Shown here piece after piece: positions 52,101 to 61,100 of a stretch of 64,000 nt of DNA. The DNA comes from Mytilus galloprovincialis. Taxonomy: Eukaryota > Mollusca > Bivalvia > Mytilida > Mytilidae. Position numbers and translations under genes: made by a program. The stretch lies in assembly GCF_965363235.1 (NCBI RefSeq), contig NC_134844.1, forward strand, positions 91,288,664 through 91,352,663. Reading direction: 5' to 3'. Numbering within the stretch: position 1 is the stretch's first letter; the number at the start of each line of letters is the position of its first letter. The notes under the pieces were generated by a model, which saw only the letters and a list, made by a program, of their open reading frames with translations, did no database searches and was not told where the DNA came from.

Positions 52101-55100
52101 GACGCCGGACGACGGACGACAGACGACGGACGCCGGACGCCAAGTGATAAGAAAAGCTCACTTGGCCCTTCGGGCCAGGTGAGCTAAAAATGGGGAATTC
52201 CTTCTGACGTGTTTCTAAATTTATAAAAACACTAAATATAAATACTGCTTAATTCTGATTTTCTGTGTTGTTAAAAACACCCATACAAGACAAGAGAAAG
52301 AGCGAAACATGAACATTATGAGAAGAACATTACAGGACAGTTGTTTAAGTTCAATCCTTTTGTTTTCTATACCATTTCAAGCAAGATAAACTCAAGAATC
52401 TAAGATGTTCCTTGTTGTTTTGAATAAAACGGTTGACGTGAGGGCATGGCCCTGAGTCAATGGTATAAGTCCACAGATTGCTTAAAAGCAATCGTATCCC
52501 CAAAAAATCAAGTTTTGTAAACAAGAAATTAAAAAAAAATGACTATATAATTGATATTCATGTCAACACCGAAGTGCTGACTACTGGGTTGGTGATACCT
52601 CCAGGGACGAAACGTCCACCAGCAGTCGCATCAAACCAGTGGTATAATAGTTATCAAAGGTACCAGGATTATAATTTAATACACCAGATGCGCGTTTCGT
52701 CTACATAACCCCATCAGTGACGCTCAGATCAAAATAGTTATACAGCCAAACAAGTACAAAGTTGAAGAGCATTGAGGACCCAAAATTCCAAAAAAATGTT
52801 CCAAATGCGGCTGAGGTAATCTATTCCTTGGATAAGAAAATCCTAAGTTTTTCGAAAAAAAATCAAAGTTTTGTAAACAGGAAATTTATAAAAAAAAATG
52901 ACCATAAAATTGATATTCATCTGAACACCGAGGTCCTGACTACTGGGCTGTTGAAATAAAACTGGATTAAATATAAACTTTAACATTTAAACTAAGCAAT
53001 TGTTAAAGTCAATAGACCATGCCCGAGAGTGACACGGCAAAGAAAATGCAAACTTTAACATTTAAACTGAGCAATTGTTTAAAGTCAATAGACCATGCCC
53101 GAGAGTGACACAGCAAAGAAAATACAAACTTTAACATTTAAACTGAGCAATTGTTATAGTCAATAGACCATGACCGAGAGTGACACGGCAAAGAAAATAC
53201 AAACTTTAACATTTAAACTGAGCAATTGTTTAAAGTCAATAGACCATGACCGAGAGTGACACGGCAAAGAAAATACAAACTTTAACATTTAAACTGAGCA
53301 ATTGTTTAAAGTCAATAGACCATGCCCGAGAGTGACACGGCAAAGAAAATGCAAACTTCAACATTTAAACTGAGCAATTGTTATAGTCAATAGATCATGA
53401 CCGAGAGTGACACGGCAAAGAAAATACAAACTTTAACATTTAAACTGAGCAATTGTTTAAAGTCAATAGACCATGCCCGAGAGTGACACGGCAAAGAAAA
53501 TACAAACTTTAACATTTAAACTGAGCAATTGTTATAGTCAATAGACCATGACCGAGAGTGACATGGCAAAGAAAATACAAACTTTAACATTTAAACTGAG
53601 CAATTGTTTAAAGTCAATAGACCATGCCCGAGAGTGACACGGCAAAGGAAATACAACTGAGCAATTGTTTAAAGCCAATAGACCATGCCCCAGAGTGACA
53701 CGGCAAAGAAAATACAAACTTTAAAGGGGCACTAGCTGTCAAATTGATTGTAACCGATTTGACTCAAATTCTCATATTTGGTTTATAACAATGTAAAACA
53801 TTTATCCAAACTATCAAAAGTCTAAAATAAACAGTTTACAGAGCATGGAGTAGATAATATATAGGTTCGTTTCGTGTGTATTTTAGTCCAGACGCCATCT
53901 AATTAACTATCGATTTGACCTCAGATGACCATATAAGCGATGTAAACAAAAATAAAGATACGAATAGATTAAACCAACACGTGCAATTGCATTTTTATAG
54001 GTCTGTTTGATTTTATTTTATAGATTAAAAATAGATGTTTCTCATTGTTTTTAACCGTATAAGAATGATTTTATGTGCATCGAATTAGTAATCAAATGAT
54101 TTACCGTAGTTTCACTTTCATTGTTGACATTCTTTTTCTTTAAATAGCCAGTACACGTACAATGCATGCGTTATCAATCTCTAGCTAGGGGTTAACTTGA
54201 AGTTCACATGAATACCGGTTAGAATGATGATGACGTTTTCACTTGCAAGTGAATCAGTCAAAAATTATGTTTAATCGCTTATTTCAACAAAATTAAAGGA
54301 AATTGATTGCTAAAAGCAAATTATTATTTCATTATTCCAATTTGATTAATGATTGATCTAAAAAAAATCATACTTTATTTTTTTATATATATCGTAGCTA
54401 GTGCCCCTTTAACATTTAAACTAAGCAATTGTTAAAGTCAATAGACCATGCCCAAGAGTGACACGGCAAAGTAAATACAAACTTTAACATTTAAACTGAG
54501 CAATTGTTATAGTCAATAGATCATGACCGAGAGCGACACGGCAAAGAAAATACAAACTTTAACATTTAAACTGAGCAATTGTTTAAAGTCAATAGACCAT
54601 GCCCGAGAGTGACACGGCAAAGAAAATACAAACTTTAACATTTAAACTGAGCAATTGTTATAGTCAATAGATCATGACCGAGAGTGACACGGCAAATAAT
54701 CACCATGACAATGAGATGTATCAAATTGAATATTAATACAATTCCAAACCAAATATCATTTACTTATCGTCCTTCCCTACGCCTATATCACTCTGCTCTG
54801 TCACTCATTAATTCTCGTATCAAGACTTCAAAACGAGACCAGGCATTATCAGCGACGTCACAATGTGAGAGGAGAAGTTATCAGCGATGTCACAATGCGA
54901 GAAGAGACATTATCAAGCTTGCTTTCGTCAAGCGTAAAACTGTCTTAGGGAGAGGGGAAAAGACCAGTAATAGAACGATAAACAGATAATCGGGTTTAGT
55001 ACGTATAGATATCGTAAAATATCAGCCCCTCGACACAATGTAAAACTTTTTAGCTCGTTCGCTACGCTCACTCACCAAAAAGGTTCACATTGTGGCTCGC

Positions 55101-58100
55101 TGCTGATATGTTACGATATCAATGTGTAGAAAACCCGATAATCTATACTTATCTATAAGTGGTTCTTCATATATTCTACTATGTTTATAGGCCCTGTAAT
55201 CTGATCTTTAGTCTATTACCCACAAATATATTAGAATCCTGTTCTTTCAAAAGTGAAGAGCTTTACACGAAGTTTGGTCAAGAGCTAAGACATTTGGGCA
55301 TATTATCATTATGTAAGCATTAGAGCTCTTATGAAGCAGTTTTTACACATTTTTCAAGTGTTTTAAATGGCAATGACTTACTACTATATATCTAACATTA
55401 GATCACTCACCAATGGTACTTTGTCCTTGTGAGTGGCAACAAACAAGATCTTTGGGATGCCTGCATATACAACCTTACAATAGGTCAGGATGGAATTGAC
55501 CCAATATTGCAAGAATACTACAAAATAAAATCAAAATCAGTATAAACAAAGTATATACATTCTGCATTTTTCATATTTGTGATACTACACTTTTAAAAGT
55601 TTGTCATTGTCTTTTGTCTTGTAAACCCGTTATTTGAAGAAGAAAAAAACGGCTGAATACTTAGTCAACCTCAATTATTTAAACAGCTGATAATAGTCTT
55701 CCTTTAAGTTGGATTATCTGTCAAAAGGTGACAACTATTTCAGTGTATATGTATATTCTATATTGTTGTATTTGTTCTTCAGACTGTTTTATTAACACAT
55801 AGTTTAAGGAAGGCATATTAAAAAAAGGTAACAATGCTTAAGACCTGCATACAATTAAAACGTATACAAACTAATATTTCACACCACCAAAATAATGGCC
55901 AGTTCAAGTTGCGGTCCTGTTTAAGATTTTATGGGACAGGCCTTGGATTTTGTGTTTGTTCTAATCGCTATATTGCTTTTTTAATTATTATTTATGACCG
56001 AGAACACAGTTATTCCGTAGTGCATTTCTTTTAATCAAAAAAATTAAAAATTAAAAAAATCACACCTGTTCTATCCAAAACGATTTGTATGGTATATATA
56101 GTGTACCACTTTTGGGACGAATTATGTCAAAATTATAGAAATATCCATCAGCTCTAACTAAAACTGTGGACAATTAAAGGTTAAGAGGGTCTATAATTCA
56201 GTGTGACAGCTTTATATATACTAATTATTGGCTTTTTTTTTTTAAATTTGGACCAAATCCCTACTTTACCAAATCAAATACTTGCTGGGAACAGTCTGAT
56301 ACGACCGCAGAGGCGGAACCGTGAACAGTTGGGGCAAATTTGGACACACTATTCAAGCTCGATGCCGTCTGAATTTGGATTGTGATCAATTTTTTAAAAG
56401 AATATAGGTTTCTGACACAAAATAAATGTAAAAGATCTTAAAAATCTATTCTTAAAACTTTTCAAAAAATTTGGAATTTGAAAATTAAAAAAAAAAACCT
56501 AAATATGAACCATTTCAAGAGTGCAAACGCTGAAATGTCTCACCTTCTTTACTAATCATTGATATTATGTTGATAGTCCTCAATATAAAGCTTTATTACA
56601 ACTGTCACACAAACTTAACATTAACCAAGAAAACTAAACATTGACCAATGAACCATGAAAATGAGGTCAAGGTCTGATGAACCATGCCAGGCAGGCATGT
56701 ACAGCTAACAATTCTTCCATACAACAAATATAGTCGACCTATTGCTTATACATTGTTAAAGTTTAAGTAAAACAGACCGAAACACAAAAAACAAATCAAA
56801 ACTTACCTTGGACCACTAAACCATGAAAATGAGGTCACGGTCAGATGACATCTGCCGCCAGCTAGACATGTACACCTTAGAATCATTCCATACACCAAAT
56901 ATAGTAGACCTATTGCATACAGTATAAGAAAAACAGACCAAAACACAACCAGGTGCTTCATAGGGCGCAGCTTTATACGACCGCAGAGGTCGATCCCTGA
57001 ACAGTTGGGGCAGGTATGGACAAAACATTTAAGCGTGATACAACTCTGAATTTGGATTGTGATCAAATTTTTGACATTATATGGTTTTGTTAAACAAAAC
57101 AAATGTCAAGCCACTCCATCATCATCATCATCTCAATTCAAATTTTAAATGGACTTTGCAACCATAAACACTCATTTAAATACATCAGAAAGTTATAAAA
57201 ATAGAAAATGACATGATAGTCACGTCTGGCAAATTTCCAACATACATTATCTAAAAACATTTTAGAAAAGATAAGGAAAAAAAGCTTCATCAGCAACATT
57301 TTATATTTGGCAAATTTCCAATGAAGTTATTTACATAAAGTTATTGGCAAATAAAAATAGAAAATGACATCATAGTCATGTCTGGCAAATTTCCAACATA
57401 TCTTATCTAAAAATATTTTAGATAAGATAAGGAAAAAAAAACTTCATCAGCAACATTTTATATTGGCAAATTTCCAATGAAGTTATTTACATAAAGTTAT
57501 TGGCAAATAAAAATAGAAAACGACATCATAGTCATGTCTGGCAAATGTCCAACATACATTATCTAAAAACATTTTAGATAAGATAAGGAAAAAAAGCTTC
57601 ATCAGCAACATTTTATATAGGCAAATTTCCAATGAAGTTATTTACATAAAGTTATTGGCAAATAAAAAAAGAAAATGACATCATAGTCATGTCTGGCAAA
57701 TTTCCAACATATATTATCAACTACTATTCTATACAAAGAAAGATAACTCCAATTGAAAATTAATTGCTATTGCACAATATTGTGCAATTAGATATTTCTT
57801 GCTATTGTGCAATACTGTGCAATTGAAAATTTCTTGCTATTGCACAAAACTTGATATGGAATACTGATTTGGACCAACTTGAAAACTGGACCCATAATCA
57901 AAAATCAAAGTACATGTTTAGATAAAGCATATCAAATAAGCCCAAGAATTTAATTTTTGTTAAAATCAAACTTAGTTTAATTTTGGATCCTTTGGACCTT
58001 AATGTAGACCAATTTGAAAACTGGACCAAAAATTAAGAATTTACATACACAGTTAGATTTGGCATATCAAAGAACCCATTTATTTAATTTTTGATGAAAT

Positions 58101-61100
58101 CAAACAAAGTTTAATTTTGGACCCCCATTTGGACCAACTTGAAAACTAGGCCAATAATTAAAAATCTAAGTACATTTTTAAATTCAGCATATCAAAGAAC
58201 CCTAAGGATTCAATTTTTGTTAAAATCAAACTAAGTTTAATTTTGGACCCTTTGGACCTTAATGTAGACCAATTTAAAAACGGGACCAAAATTTAAGAAT
58301 CTACATACATAGTTAGAATCGGCATATCAAAGAACCCTAATTATTCAATTTTTGATGAAATCACACGAAGTTCAATTTTGGACCCTTTGGGCCCCTTATT
58401 CCAAAACCTTTGGGACCAAAACTCCAAAAATCAATCCCAACCTTCCTTTTGTGGTCATAAACCTTGTGTTTAAATTTCATTGATTTCTATTTACTTATAC
58501 TAAAGTTATTGTGCGAAAACCAAGAATAATGCTTATTTGGGCCCCTTTTTGGCCCCTAATTCATAAACTATTGTGACCTCAACCCCAAAAATCAATCCAA
58601 ACCTTTACTAAAGTTAGAGTGCGAAAACTAAAAGTATTCGGACGACGATGACGACGACGCAGGACTGATGACGACGCCAACGTGATAGCAATATACGACC
58701 AAAAAATTAAAATTTTTGCGGTCGTATAAAAACTTAACTATAACCACTGAACCATGAAAATGAGGTCAAGGTCAGATGACACCTGACAGTTGGACATGTA
58801 TACCTTACAGTCCTTCCATACACCGAATATACAAGACCTATTGCTTATAGTATCTAAGATATGGACTTGACCACCACAACTTAACCTTGTTCAATGATCC
58901 ATGAAATGAGGTCGAGGTCAAGTGAAAACTGTTTGACGGGCATGATGAGCTTCCAAGGTACTCACATACCAAATATAGTTATCCTATTACTAATAATAAG
59001 AGAGAGTTTAACATAACAAAAAAATCTCCATTCTTTTGTAAGTTGTCACTGAACCATGAAAATGAGGTCAAGAACAATAGATGTGTGACAGACGGAAACT
59101 TTGTAACGTAAGGCATCTATATAAAAAGTATGACGCATCCAGGGCTACCACCTTCTAAAATATAAAGCTTTTAAGAAGTAAGTTAACGTCCCTGCTGCCG
59201 GATCACTATCTCTATGTTGAACTTTCATCGACACACATTGCAGGTTCAACAAAATCGTTTAATATAATTTCTCCCAGAGCAAATTCAAGATTAAATTTAA
59301 AAAATTTGATGTTGTCTGACAATAAGTGCAGCACTCCGTTCATGCTTATGATAAAATCTATACTTCATATAATAAAATCATCAGCTCCTTTTTTGTGAGA
59401 ATTCACTTATTCAAAATCTAAAAAAAATTTCAGAACACTTTTTTACAAAATCTATGGTCTCTTGACTGATTTGAAAATTTTGATTTTTTTTTTGTCTATG
59501 CTCTAATTTCCGAAAAGAATTTAAACTTGGTATATTTAATAAATATTATTGTCTTTCTTGGGATTCATTTATTTTCATGGGTATCAATTTTTGTGGATAG
59601 AGAAAAAAATACAATTCGTGGTATACGTAAATTCGCAGATCACTGATTAAAATAAAAACAGATACTTCATTTGTGATATCCCTTTTGATTTAATAGATCA
59701 TATAATCTCCTTTGTTTGATCAATGAAAAGGTTTTGAATTGTCAAAAACCTCACTTGGCCACTTTAAGTGATAGTGTTCATTAAAAACTTCAATTACAAT
59801 CATGGACAGAGGCATTCAACTCTATGATTGATATATGATTAAACGCTTATTTCCCCTCATCACGGTATAATGAACAATCATATAAGTAAAAGGTGTGAAA
59901 AAAAAGTTTCTGTCATAAACAGCAGTATCTCCGTAATTAATCCTGTAAACTTTTAATCAAGGTAAACCAAACTATGACACGGTAATTAACAACTTGCATT
60001 TATTTTCCTTAAACAGTTTTAATCAATTTTAATTTGTTTTTTATCACTGATGTTATATTTTTTTATTATTGAATTGATCAAAACACCTTTATCTTCTTTC
60101 AATAAAACATGTGTTAATTTGAAATGTTTAACGCTAGTCAACACTATAAGAGAACTGCACAATATAACTGGAAATAAACATCCGACTCCAAACACATTTC
60201 AATTGATATTTTTTTGTTGAATTCTTAAATACATGGTTAGCTATGACCCCACGAAAGCCACAAAAATTGGTAAATCACGAATAAGAATGAATCCACAGTA
60301 CCTCATATCAATGCTGCAAAATGCGAAACATATTGAGGTTAATATTGCAGTTGGTGACAAGTGACAATGTAAATAAATTACGTAAACATTAAGGTTTGCT
60401 TAAATATTTAGAAAATATATCACCTTGCTGTTATAAAAATGTATCCTGTTTGCATTATCTGTGTTGTAATTAACCTGCATATTACCTGCTGGCGTTGGGG
60501 TCATGTGCTGCCCTGGAAAACACATCACATCAGGGACCTGTTCATGCAAATCTTTGCTCCCATCAAATACTACAAGAAACAACGCTCGAAATGTCATGAA
60601 GGTCTGGTGTGTTGTTAGATAAACATATTGTCCACCAAAATCCCAGAAGATAAGACGTCCAACTTTCATCCTATACTTCCCACTTTTGAGAACTTTTTCC
60701 ATTTTGCTTCTTATTTCCTCTTTAGTCATTCTTGTTTTCATTTTCTTTCCGATCTGTTTTACTGTGAGAGGCACATTGGAGGATTTCTTAGCTGGTAGAG
60801 ATTGTGCTGCTGCCGACTTTTCTGAGGGCATAGAGGACAGTGTGGCTTTGTCATAACCAGTTGGACTTGTATCTGAAGCCTGATTGAACTTTACAGTGAG
60901 TTCACTCTCCTCTTCTTCTAGAGAGGTCATTAACACTTTGTTGTACACAACATCCAGGGCGTTATAAGAGTCTGAAATTAAATTTAATACATCAGGCAAA
61001 TCAAATCCGAAACAGCTACAGGCTGTCAAAACCAAGTGAAGAATATAAGAAAAATCATAATTAAGATCAAAATTCAATCTTATCAAGTGTAACTAACATT

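Noticed and set aside
60400-60485. Alternative donor AAG/GTGATA for the Roc G3 exon
   Set aside because: It ends in phase 0, but the next exon needs phase 1. The CAG/GTAATA donor at 60485 fits and gives the contiguous PTPAVFLQYW.
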